IMG/VR virus record: IMGVR_UViG_3300035703_001628
Coordinates: 1 to 29,113 of that record
Origin: a virus
Length of the DNA stretch: 29,113 nt
Direction: 5' to 3' (one strand)
The notes beneath the pieces were generated by a model. The model made no database searches, was not told the DNA's origin, and saw only the letters and a program-made list of their open reading frames with translations. Positions 22,165 to 27,960 of the stretch are shown here, in pieces. Numbering within the stretch: the first letter of the stretch is position 1; each line of letters starts with the position of its first letter. Made by a program: the position numbers and the translations under genes.

Positions 22165-23366
22165 GCTACTATACACTAGCAATATCATCATCCAACCATG
22201 ATTCATCTATTTGTCTTCTTAAAGACAGTGAGATAGTTGTTGCCTTTTCCTGTGAAAGAACTAATAAGATGAAACACACTCAAAGGGTGGAGCAGTGTGA
22301 TATTGATGTAATTGCAAAATATACTAGGACTGTTGATAAGTTGGTCCTTATCAATGTCAACGCGAAGTATGAAAAGTATCCAATGTTTAATGCTTTTGAG
22401 GTATCAGAAACAGTAGAGAGCTTACTAAAGAAAGTAAGGAAAGCTGGAATACAATGTAAAAGGACAGTTGTTGATAATGCCCTACATCATCTTTATCATG
22501 CCGCCGCCGGATACTACACTTCTGGCCTTGATGATGCAATCTGTATTATTATTGATGGCTTTGGTTCAACAGAGCAGCATGAAGATGCTTCATTTGCAGA
22601 AACAACTTCTATCTTCTATGCTAAAGATACCTTTGAGACTCTCCACAAACAAATTTTATATAAGTTCGAGTCACCAAAAAGGACAGGATGGGATAACAAA
22701 AAGCTATCCGATAAGAAGAAGTCCTATAGGTTTCCTGTTACACTCACGACACATCTTGATATTGGTAAGATGTATGGTACAATAACTAGACACATTGGAT
22801 TTTATACTGTCGATGCTGGTAAGACGATGGGTCTATCGGCTTATGGAAAACCAAATAACCTACCATCTATGCTAGTTGATGATACAATCATATCAAATAG
22901 CAATTTGTTCAGATATGATAGTTACATTGATGTTCAATGCTATCCTGAATTAGATAGCCCTGATGACCAAACTAAGAAGAACTTAGCATACAATGTTCAG
23001 AAGGCTCTCGAAAAGATATTTGTAGAAAGAGTTGCATCTGCACTGAAAATCAAGTATAGTAATAATGTAATACTTGGTGGTGGTTGTGCTCTTAACATCT
23101 TAGGAAACTCAGAGGTCAAGAAACACTTTCCTAACACTAATGTGTATCCTGAGCCAATTGCAGCTGATGCTGCTCAATCGATTGGCGCTGCGTTATATCA
23201 TTACAAGTTGGAATTTCCTAATACAAAGTTTAAGAAAATAGATAATGTATACTTTGGTCCTCATTATGAACTTTCGACTGTCAAGCAAAGTCTTCTACAA
23301 CTAGTGGAGCAATACAACAATGAGTCTGGTCTACAGGTCAGTGGTAGCCAACAACAAGGTGGCTGA
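22161..23366 (+). CDS. second carbamoyltransferase N-terminal half, no C half
   Basis: This 401-residue protein is another Kae1-like domain: LAISSSNHDSSICLL, H109 and H113 (LHHLYHAAAG), D132 (IIIDGFGS), GKTMGLSAYG, LGGGCALNILGN and PIAADAAQSIGAA. All metal ligands are kept. It ends 36 residues after GPHY with a polar tail (SGLQVSGSQQQGG), and no YrdC-like domain follows in any frame. It may share the C half at 21607, or act as a decoy or regulatory paralog. It overlaps the C-half gene by 4 nt. Confidence 0.85.
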   Translation: MSYYTLAISSSNHDSSICLLKDSEIVVAFSCERTNKMKHTQRVEQCDIDVIAKYTRTVDKLVLINVNAKYEKYPMFNAFEVSETVESLLKKVRKAGIQCKRTVVDNALHHLYHAAAGYYTSGLDDAICIIIDGFGSTEQHEDASFAETTSIFYAKDTFETLHKQILYKFESPKRTGWDNKKLSDKKKSYRFPVTLTTHLDIGKMYGTITRHIGFYTVDAGKTMGLSAYGKPNNLPSMLVDDTIISNSNLFRYDSYIDVQCYPELDSPDDQTKKNLAYNVQKALEKIFVERVASALKIKYSNNVILGGGCALNILGNSEVKKHFPNTNVYPEPIAADAAQSIGAALYHYKLEFPNTKFKKIDNVYFGPHYELSTVKQSLLQLVEQYNNESGLQVSGSQQQGG

Positions 23367-23508
23367 AGTTCTTGTTGAAGGTCCAAATGATATCGTTTGT
23401 GTTCTTACAGATAAGAATCTTAAAACAGAAGACAAGATACACTGCTGTTCCATTCGTCAAGCAGAGCGTCTAATCGACAATTTCCTGCGTATTTCAAAAC
23501 CCTACTAA
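23320..23508 (+). CDS. small hypothetical protein (62 aa)
   Basis: Starts 47 nt inside the second N-half gene. Beta-beta-alpha pattern (VAEVLVEGPNDIVCVLTDK, then IRQAERLIDNFL) with two adjacent Cys (HCCS). It is not a carbamoyltransferase fragment. No family recognised. Confidence 0.5.
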   Translation: MSLVYRSVVANNKVAEVLVEGPNDIVCVLTDKNLKTEDKIHCCSIRQAERLIDNFLRISKPY

Positions 23509-23543
23509 AATCAATAAGTTATAAACCCTTGAAAATCAACGAG

Positions 23544-23563
23544 CTACTAACTCCTTGATTCTA
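23544..23563 (+). repeat. exact second copy of the 20-base upstream element
   Basis: CTACTAACTCCTTGATTCTA is identical to 8581-8600. Here it lies four bases before the -35 of the AAA+ gene promoter. Confidence 0.8.
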
Positions 23564-23567
23564 GTGG

Positions 23568-23595
23568 TTGCCTTTACCTGTAGATCGCGTATAGT
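23568..23595 (+). promoter_or_regulatory. sigma70-like promoter of the AAA+ gene
   Basis: TTGCCT (23568-23573), 16-nt spacer, TATAGT (23590-23595); same TTGC-N16 architecture as the promoter at 8678. Confidence 0.6.
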
Positions 23596-23627
23596 GCCCG
23601 TATTGATTGAATGAATGAGGTAACTGA

Positions 23628-24500
23628 ATGCCTAGAGGCGTTCCTAAAAATGGATTCCGAATGACCAAGCGTCGTAGGAATCAGGGTGTTGCTGTCAAGC
23701 CTGCTCTTGCTCTTATTAAGAGTGTAGAGACGGTTGACCAGATCGAAGAGAAGCTCAATGATCGTTTTAACGCTCTAGAGGTTCTCTCCGAGGCAACCGG
23801 TAAGGGCGTTAACCGTTCACTGATTGTATCGGGACCTGCTGGTCTTGGTAAGTCGTTTACGGTTGAGCAGAAGATGAAGAAGCTCGAGAATGCAGGTCAC
23901 GTTGTGACTTACATTAAGGGCTATGTTCGTCCTCTATCGCTCTACAGGTTGCTCTACAACGCTCGGTTCCAGCACTGTGTGCTAGTATTCGACGATTCGG
24001 ACTCGATCTTTGCAGATGATGTGTCGATGAACCTTTTGAAGGCTGCGTGTGACTCTACGGAGACTCGCAAGCTTCATTGGTTATCGCGCTCTATCGATAA
24101 GATTGAGGATGAGGATGGTGAGCCGATTCCGGCGAACTTTGAGTTCGAAGGTTCGGTGATCTTTATCACGAACTACGACTTTGATGACCTCATTGCTCGT
24201 GGTTCGAGGCTGGCTCCTCACTTTGAGGCTCTAGTCTCGAGATCGCACTACCTTGACCTTGCTATGAAGACGAAGATGGACTATGTCGTTCGTATCAAGC
24301 AAGTCGTCAAGGCTGGTATGCTCCGTGATAAGAACATCTCGGATTATGATGCTGGCATACTTGTTGACTTCGTAGAGTCGAACATGGATAATCTCCGTGA
24401 GTTGTCTTTACGAATGGTCATTAAGTTGGCCACGCTGATGAAGATGGACTATGTTAATTGGCAAAAGTTAGCAAAACAAACTTGTTTTCGAGCCAGTTGA
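23628..24500 (+). CDS. AAA+ ATPase
   Basis: ATG 23628 follows ATGAGG. The 290-residue protein has a basic tail beginning MPRGVPKNGFR, Walker A GPAGLGKS (69-76), Walker B VLVFDDSD (118-125), a sensor-like VIFITNYDF, and a final helical lid. It is a single-module AAA+ enzyme such as those that remodel DNA-protein complexes. The partner is unknown. The 15-base element and separate promoter show it is its own unit, with CGT-type codons as in 8.7-11.6 kb. The next promoter begins in the last codons. Confidence 0.75.
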   Translation: MPRGVPKNGFRMTKRRRNQGVAVKPALALIKSVETVDQIEEKLNDRFNALEVLSEATGKGVNRSLIVSGPAGLGKSFTVEQKMKKLENAGHVVTYIKGYVRPLSLYRLLYNARFQHCVLVFDDSDSIFADDVSMNLLKAACDSTETRKLHWLSRSIDKIEDEDGEPIPANFEFEGSVIFITNYDFDDLIARGSRLAPHFEALVSRSHYLDLAMKTKMDYVVRIKQVVKAGMLRDKNISDYDAGILVDFVESNMDNLRELSLRMVIKLATLMKMDYVNWQKLAKQTCFRAS

Positions 24501-24525
24501 CATACATACTAAACTAGCATATAAT
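24497..24525 (+). promoter_or_regulatory. perfect consensus promoter of the stable-RNA region
   Basis: TTGACA (24497-24502), exactly 17 nt, TATAAT (24520-24525). The -10 lies in the centre of a perfect inverted repeat CTAGCAT-ATA-ATGCTAG (24514-24530), which may be an operator. Confidence 0.9.
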
Positions 24526-24530
24526 GCTAG

Positions 24531-24867
24531 GCCCTGAATAAGACATAGCGCTCTTGTTCAGCTCTTTAAAAATACGAATTCCAATTAGGTGCTTCGCGAC
24601 CTGTCGGCATTTAGTCTAAACATCTTTGTAGACCGACTGGAGTGTTATGCTCGGCTTCCGTTCAGGATGGCTTAACCGCGACCTTATTAACCGGGTGCCC
24701 ACCACCCCCTCATTGTAGGTAGGCCAATTAGTTTCGGCCCGAACTGTTTGTTGTTGTAACGGTGAAAAGGGTGGACCTTTTACAGACTGCTACCTGTTAT
24801 CGTAGCAGCGTGGACTGTCACCACGGAGCATAGTGTGACGCTGGATTAGTAACCAGCACTTATTATT
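24531..24867 (+). ncRNA. structured leader RNA, no gene identified
   Basis: These 337 bases precede the first tRNA and contain no supported ORF. Helices visible by eye are GTCTA/TAGAC near 24615-24635, AAAAGG-GTGGA-CCTTTT (24765-24781), CTGCTAC/GTAGCAG (24787-24808), CGTGG-ACTGTCA-CCACG (24809-24825) and GCTGG/CCAGC (24840-24857). The last three stand side by side like cloverleaf arms, but there is no acceptor stem and no TTC loop, so I do not call a tRNA. Confidence 0.5.
24561..24573 (+). promoter_or_regulatory. boxA-like antitermination sequence
   Basis: GCTCTTTAAAAAT lies about 30 nt after the expected transcription start and resembles the boxA of bacterial rRNA operons (TGCTCTTTAACA). 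It would let polymerase with Nus factors pass the hairpins and long untranslated RNA downstream. Function is inferred from resemblance and position. Confidence 0.5.
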
Positions 24868-24942
24868 GGACCCATCGTCTAACGGTTAGGACATTACCCT
24901 TTCACGGTAAGAATAGGGATTCGAATTCCCTTGGGTTCACCA
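24868..24942 (+). tRNA. tRNA-Glu (anticodon TTC)
   Basis: Acceptor GGACCCA/TGGGTTC with encoded ACCA; anticodon arm TTACC-CTTTCAC-GGTAA; T-loop TTCGAAT. First tRNA of the cluster. Confidence 0.93.
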
Positions 24943-24947
24943 TTTAT

Positions 24948-25075
24948 GTGCGTTTCGTCTAAACAACGGACAGGACAGAGGGCCACATAAGTCTACAGTG
25001 GAAACACAACACTGAAAAGTGCGGTAGCGGTGGAATAACCTCAAAATGCGGGTTCGAATCCCGTAACGCACACCA
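24948..25075 (+). ncRNA. 128-nt tRNA-like RNA with expanded anticodon domain
   Basis: The ends are fully tRNA-like: acceptor GTGCGTT (24948-24954) with AACGCAC (25065-25071) and ACCA, D-arm TCGTCT...CGG...AGGACA, T-arm GCGGG-TTCGAAT-CCCGT. Where a 17-nt anticodon arm should be there are about 70 nt closed by GAGG/CCTC and holding hairpins CCAC/GTGG and CACT-GAAA-AGTG. No 7-nt anticodon loop with T33 is visible. It may be an intron-bearing tRNA or a tRNA mimic that uses tRNA processing. Isotype not assignable. Confidence 0.6.
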
Positions 25076-25081
25076 TATTAC

Positions 25082-25157
25082 GGACCGTTAGCTCAGCTGG
25101 TAGAGCATTTGACTCTTAATCAACAGGTCGTAGGTTCGATCCCTACACGGTCCACCA
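25082..25157 (+). tRNA. tRNA-Lys (anticodon CTT)
   Basis: Acceptor GGACCGT/ACGGTCC plus ACCA; anticodon arm TTTGA-CTCTTAA-TCAAC; canonical GG D-loop and TTCGATC T-loop. Confidence 0.95.
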
Positions 25158-25160
25158 TTT

Positions 25161-25234
25161 GCCGGATTGGTATAACGGAATTACAGCGGTCTCCAAAACC
25201 GTTAACGGGGGTTCGACTCCCTCATCCGGTGCCA
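25161..25234 (+). tRNA. tRNA-Trp (anticodon CCA)
   Basis: Acceptor GCCGGAT/ATCCGGT (G1-U72 wobble) plus GCCA; anticodon arm GCGGT-CTCCAAA-ACCGT. Confidence 0.95.
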
Positions 25235-25247
25235 GCATAGTTATTAT

Positions 25248-25322
25248 TGGCGAGTAGATCAGTGGTAGATCAGTTGACTGTTAATCAACCTGTCGTAGGT
25301 TCGATCCCTACCTCGCCAGCCA
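25248..25322 (+). tRNA. tRNA-Asn (anticodon GTT)
   Basis: Acceptor TGGCGAG/CTCGCCA plus GCCA; anticodon arm GTTGA-CTGTTAA-TCAAC. Confidence 0.95.
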
Positions 25323-25484
25323 TCTTGGTGTCCTGCAGATGCATCTGACGGGTACACACTATCAGTGTTGAGGCTTTTCCGTTACGGGAACACTGATTGA
25401 TATATGAGGTAGAACGGAATGCATTCTATGTTGCGTGGGGGCATAGATAAGAACCAACCTTAAATGGTAGCCCACGCCTTATTT
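25323..25484 (+). ncRNA. structured spacer RNA between tRNA-Asn and tRNA-Ala
   Basis: No ORF. Strong helices: palindrome CAGATGCATCTG inside a GTGT/ACAC hairpin near 25328-25356; ATCAGTGTT/AACACTGAT (25361-25369, 25389-25397) with an inner CCG-TTA-CGG; and GCGTGGG/CCCACGC (25433-25439, 25471-25477). It ends in the TTATTT spacer that also separates the tRNAs, as if processed as its own unit. Identity unknown. Confidence 0.5.
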
Positions 25485-25558
25485 GGGGACGTAAGCTAAC
25501 GGGAAACTGACGCCCTTGCACGGCGTACTTGTGGGTTCGATTCCCACCGTCTCCACCA
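25485..25558 (+). tRNA. tRNA-Ala (anticodon TGC)
   Basis: Acceptor GGGGACG/CGTCTCC with the G3-U70 pair expected for alanine, plus ACCA; anticodon arm ACGCC-CTTGCAC-GGCGT. Confidence 0.95.
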
Positions 25559-25564
25559 TTTTAT

Positions 25565-25721
25565 GAAGAGTCCGAAAGCGAGGTGAATAACCACCAACCT
25601 GGCTGTCGAGGGTGTGTCGCTCTACAACAATTATCGATTCCCTTTGGGGAATGCTGTGGTAGCATGATATGTGTGTAGAGAGCGTTCTGCTCTTAAACGG
25701 ATATGACAGCACTCTTCACCA
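25565..25721 (+). ncRNA. 157-nt structured RNA with tRNA-like ends
   Basis: GAAGAGT (25565-25571) pairs with ACTCTTC (25711-25717), followed by ACCA as in a tRNA. Inside are GCTGTC/GACAGC (25602-25607, 25705-25710, abutting the closing stem), CGCTCTACA/TGTAGAGAGCG (25618-25626, 25674-25684), ATTCCC/GGGAAT (25637-25652) and a TGCT/AGCA hairpin. It has no TTCGA loop. The motif GGTGAATAACC also occurs, nearly the same, in the tRNA-like RNA at 24948. Function unknown. Confidence 0.55.
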
Positions 25722-25991
25722 AACGTGCCATCTAATCAATGGCTAGTCTACCCAGACGATGAGAAACGGTGTGATGTCCGTAGGGTGGTTCCAGTCTAAC
25801 CGAACTGGCGCTGGCAATGCGAAAATCCTCTCTGGTCGGGATGCGGATACCACATTGCGTTAAGTGTTTGTGGTGGGATGACAAAAACCGCCGCAGAGAG
25901 GAAGCAACCTATTTTTGGTGCCTAGAATAGAATCGCGAAAGGATAGTCTAGGTTAAATGCCAACCCTAAGTGGGCGCAGCCGTCTTATTTT
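25722..25991 (+). ncRNA. structured RNA of unknown identity before tRNA-Gln
   Basis: There is no supported ORF in these 270 bases. Helices: CCAGT/ACTGG near 25790-25807; perfect CCTCTCTG/CAGAGAGG (25827-25834, 25894-25901) enclosing ACCACA/TGTGGT (25849-25854, 25869-25874); and CCTAGA/TCTAGG near 25921-25954. GCAATG (25814-25819) can pair with CATTGC (25853-25858) in the inner hairpin, making a pseudoknot. Two TATTTTT spacers suggest separate processed pieces. Not recognised as any tRNA. Confidence 0.5.
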
Positions 25992-26065
25992 TGAGGAGTC
26001 GTCTAACGGCAGGACAGCAGGTTTTGATCCTGCTTATCGTGGTTCGAATCCATGCTCCTCAGCCA
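25992..26065 (+). tRNA. tRNA-Gln (anticodon TTG)
   Basis: Acceptor TGAGGAG/CTCCTCA plus GCCA; anticodon arm GCAGG-TTTTGAT-CCTGC. Confidence 0.94.
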
Positions 26066-26071
26066 AAATTT

Positions 26072-26158
26072 GGACAGGTTGGAGAGCGGTTAAATCCAAT
26101 TGACTGTAAATCAATCACCCTACGGGTTACGCTAGTTCGAATCTAGCCCTGTCCACCA
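26072..26158 (+). tRNA. tRNA-Tyr (anticodon GTA)
   Basis: Acceptor GGACAGG/CCTGTCC plus ACCA; anticodon arm ATTGA-CTGTAAA-TCAAT; long variable arm CACCCTACGGGTTAC as expected for class II. Confidence 0.95.
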
Positions 26159-26163
26159 CACTT

Positions 26164-26239
26164 GGGACAATAGCTCAGTTGGTAGAGCAAAGTGTTGATA
26201 ACGCTTAGGTCCATGGTTCAAGCCCATGTTGTCCCACCA
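26164..26239 (+). tRNA. tRNA-Ile (anticodon GAT)
   Basis: Acceptor GGGACAA/TTGTCCC plus ACCA; anticodon arm AAGTG-TTGATAA-CGCTT. Confidence 0.94.
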
Positions 26240-26244
26240 TCTTT

Positions 26245-26275
26245 GGCTCGGTAGTTCAGTTAATGACTGTAACCT
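26245..26275 (+). pseudogene. truncated tRNA 5' fragment
   Basis: GGCTCGGTAGTTCAGTT has the form of a tRNA acceptor strand and D-arm, spaced from tRNA-Ile like the other cluster members, but no CCGAGCC partner, anticodon arm or T-arm follows. The HNH endonuclease gene begins 50 nt later, so it may be the remnant of a tRNA broken when that gene arrived. Confidence 0.5.
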
Positions 26276-26302
26276 AATAAAATCCTGTGACATTCAGAAT
26301 CT

Positions 26303-26310
26303 TATAAATA
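26303..26310 (+). promoter_or_regulatory. TATAAATA late promoter of the HNH gene
   Basis: Exact octamer within CTTATAAATAAG (26301-26312), the same 12-mer as at 28078. It lies 16 nt before the HNH ATG, with GGAGG between them. Confidence 0.45.
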
Positions 26311-26326
26311 AGATTGGAGGTGTCAT

Positions 26327-26740
26327 ATGGAAACAAAAACATGTTCAAATTGCAAGCAAACAAAACCCATAACCTTTTTTAGCAAATATAAAAGATCTAA
26401 GGATGGGTATGATTATCGTTGCAAAGAGTGTAGCAAGCAGTCAAATAAAGCCTGGTGCGACAACAATTGGGATAAAAAAATGTCCCAGCAACGTGATAGA
26501 ACTAAATTGCTTGTGGAACAGGTAAGGAATTATAAACAATCATTCGGTTGTAAATTCTGTGACGAAAATGAGCCAGTATGCTTAGAGCTGCATCACTTAG
26601 ATCCTACTGCTAAAGAAATTAACCCCTCCGATATGGCAGGTAGGGGCTGGAGTTGGGAAAGGATGCAAAGAGAACTCAGTAAATGTATTGTATTATGTTC
26701 TAACTGTCATAAAAAAGTACATGCTGGTCTGTTAGTATAG
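26327..26740 (+). CDS. HNH endonuclease (probable homing nuclease)
   Basis: The 137-residue protein starts METKTCSNCKQTKPITFF, a CxxC zinc ribbon (C6, C9) completed by C32/C35. It ends in a zinc-stabilised HNH nuclease: CKFC (C75, C78), LELHHLDP (H89, H90), then CIVLCSNCHKKVH (C124, C127, H128, H132). Such free-standing HNH genes in tRNA clusters are usually mobile. GGAGG precedes the ATG. The stop codon TAG (26738-26740) lies inside tRNA-Asp, so the last five codons double as the tRNA 5' end. Confidence 0.85.
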   Translation: METKTCSNCKQTKPITFFSKYKRSKDGYDYRCKECSKQSNKAWCDNNWDKKMSQQRDRTKLLVEQVRNYKQSFGCKFCDENEPVCLELHHLDPTAKEINPSDMAGRGWSWERMQRELSKCIVLCSNCHKKVHAGLLV

Positions 26741-26800
26741 TGGTAAGTACGCGAGCCTGTCACGCTTGCAGCACGAGTTCAATTCTCGTACAGACCGCCA
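26726..26800 (+). tRNA. tRNA-Asp (anticodon GTC)
   Basis: Acceptor GGTCTGT/ACAGACC plus GCCA; anticodon arm CGAGC-CTGTCAC-GCTTG. Its first 15 bases are also the end of the HNH reading frame. Confidence 0.95.
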
Positions 26801-26805
26801 TATTT

Positions 26806-26881
26806 GGGATCATAACTCAATGGCTAGAGTAACTGGCTTTTAACCAGTAAGTTCTGGGTTCGAGTCCCAGTGATCCTACCA
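26806..26881 (+). tRNA. tRNA-Lys (anticodon TTT)
   Basis: Acceptor GGGATCA/TGATCCT plus ACCA; anticodon arm ACTGG-CTTTTAA-CCAGT. Confidence 0.95.
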
Positions 26882-26890
26882 TTTGGTCAC

Positions 26891-26934
26891 TTCAGTAAAA
26901 AGTATACGCGAGTATATAATACTCATTTTACTGA
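26891..26934 (+). promoter_or_regulatory. long inverted repeat around a TATAAT
   Basis: TTCAGTAAAA (26891-26900) and TTTTACTGAA (26925-26934) are exact reverse complements, and AGTAT/ATACT extend the stem. TATAAT (26915-26920) is in the loop. No good -35 is seen. It could be an operator, an attenuator or an mRNA hairpin for the DUF2061 gene. Confidence 0.45.
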
Positions 26935-26977
26935 ATCAAGTCACAATGAATTTACAATAAAATAATGGAATTTACAA

Positions 26978-27382
26978 ATGGACACATACAACAGAACATT
27001 TGCTAAGACAGCAACGTATAGAATAGTAACATTTGTTCTTACGTTTGTCTTAACGTACTTAATTACTGGTGATGCCTTTCCATCTGCAACGATTGCAATT
27101 CTCTCGTTGACAGTTGGTGCCCTATCGTTTATGATACACGAACGTCTTTGGACTAGGGTCAAGTGGGGCAACCTAGGTGGCTTTGACCGTAAGGTTAGAT
27201 CTGTTGTTAAGACAATTACATATAGACTATGGTCTTTGTTCATTGTGTTTGTCCTTGGATTATTTTTTGGACTTGGCGCTTCAGAAGCGTTGTCTGTTAC
27301 AGTCGTATTGAATATAATGTACCTACTTTCGCACTACGTCAATGAACGAGTGTGGAATAGAATTAAGTGGGGAAAGAATTAA
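26978..27382 (+). CDS. tandem DUF2061 membrane protein
   Basis: The 134-residue protein consists of two copies of the DUF2061 unit (about 1-66 and 68-134). Each has KT-x-TYR at the start, two membrane segments and an E-R-x-W-x-R-x-KWG end (HERLWTRVKWG and NERVWNRIKWG). Four membrane passes in the inner membrane are expected. The family occurs in bacteria and phages with no established function. No clear ribosome site. The stop is 2 nt before tRNA-Pro, so RNase P would cut right behind it. Confidence 0.82.
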   Translation: MDTYNRTFAKTATYRIVTFVLTFVLTYLITGDAFPSATIAILSLTVGALSFMIHERLWTRVKWGNLGGFDRKVRSVVKTITYRLWSLFIVFVLGLFFGLGASEALSVTVVLNIMYLLSHYVNERVWNRIKWGKN

Positions 27383-27384
27383 TT

Positions 27385-27461
27385 CGGATATTAGCTCAGT
27401 CTGGTAGAGCACCTGCTTTGGGAGCAGGGGGTCGCAAGTTCGAGTCTTGCATGTCCGACCA
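27385..27461 (+). tRNA. tRNA-Pro (anticodon TGG)
   Basis: Acceptor CGGATAT/ATGTCCG plus ACCA; anticodon arm CCTGC-TTTGGGA-GCAGG. Confidence 0.94.
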
Positions 27462-27467
27462 ATTTTC

Positions 27468-27552
27468 GCGACTGTGGTGGAATCGGTATACACAACAGAC
27501 TTAAAATCTGTCGGCGTTAGCCATGTCGGTTCAAGTCCGACCAGTCGCACCA
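27468..27552 (+). tRNA. tRNA-Leu (anticodon TAA)
   Basis: Acceptor GCGACTG/CAGTCGC plus ACCA; anticodon arm ACAGA-CTTAAAA-TCTGT; long variable arm CGGCGTTAGCCAT. Confidence 0.95.
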
Positions 27553-27557
27553 GTTTT

Positions 27558-27634
27558 GGCCTCGTAGCTCAGTGGATTAGAGCAACAGCCTTCTAAGCTG
27601 TGGGTCGCAGGTTCGAGTCCTGCCGGGGTCGCCA
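27558..27634 (+). tRNA. tRNA-Arg (anticodon TCT)
   Basis: Acceptor GGCCTCG/CGGGGTC plus GCCA; anticodon arm ACAGC-CTTCTAA-GCTGT. It reads AGA/AGG, the main arginine codons of many phage genes here. Confidence 0.95.
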
Positions 27635-27640
27635 ATTGAC

Positions 27641-27648
27641 TATAAATA
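27641..27648 (+). promoter_or_regulatory. TATAAATA late promoter
   Basis: Exact octamer 22 nt before the ATG at 27670, with TTGGAG in the leader. Confidence 0.5.
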
Positions 27649-27669
27649 CTCTAAACACTTGGAGTATCT

Positions 27670-27960
27670 ATGAAGAAGTTTAAAGAAGTTATTGCCGGCA
27701 CCAACTGCTTAAACTGTAGCTGGGCCAACTTTAAGAACGTCGTAGCTGTTAGACCAGAGGAGCTTAACGCTCAAGGTGGTCTTAACATTGCTAAAGAGGA
27801 TATGGCAAAAGCTAAGCATAGTGACTTAGTTACATTGCCAGGCAAGGCTTCTGTGGTTAATAAGTTTTGGTGTGAACACGAAGATGTCACACAATACGTT
27901 ACTGAAAGAATGTGCTGTAAGTATTGGGATGCTGAGGGCACGAAAAGAGATTGGAAGTAG
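27670..27960 (+). CDS. Cys-containing hypothetical protein (96 aa)
   Basis: TTGGAG precedes the ATG. Five Cys and one His are arranged as CLNC, WCEH and CC near the C-terminus, which could bind a metal or an Fe-S cluster. Otherwise polar, with no membrane segment. I do not recognise the family. A sigma70-like promoter for tRNA-Thr begins directly after the stop. Confidence 0.65.
   Translation: MKKFKEVIAGTNCLNCSWANFKNVVAVRPEELNAQGGLNIAKEDMAKAKHSDLVTLPGKASVVNKFWCEHEDVTQYVTERMCCKYWDAEGTKRDWK

Noticed and set aside
24787-24860. Possible tRNA-Asp-like cloverleaf (three adjacent hairpins, ACTGTCA loop)
   Set aside because: There is no acceptor stem, no T33 before GTC, no TTC loop and no CCA.
25479-25712. 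77-codon frame on the minus strand
   Set aside because: It runs across tRNA-Ala and structured RNA in antisense; no ribosome site and no protein pattern.
27323-27550. Minus-strand frame with GLEPTW-like peptide
   Set aside because: It is an antisense reading of tRNA-Pro and tRNA-Leu, a common false ORF in tRNA arrays; the same applies to the minus frames at 1102, 27826 and 28850.
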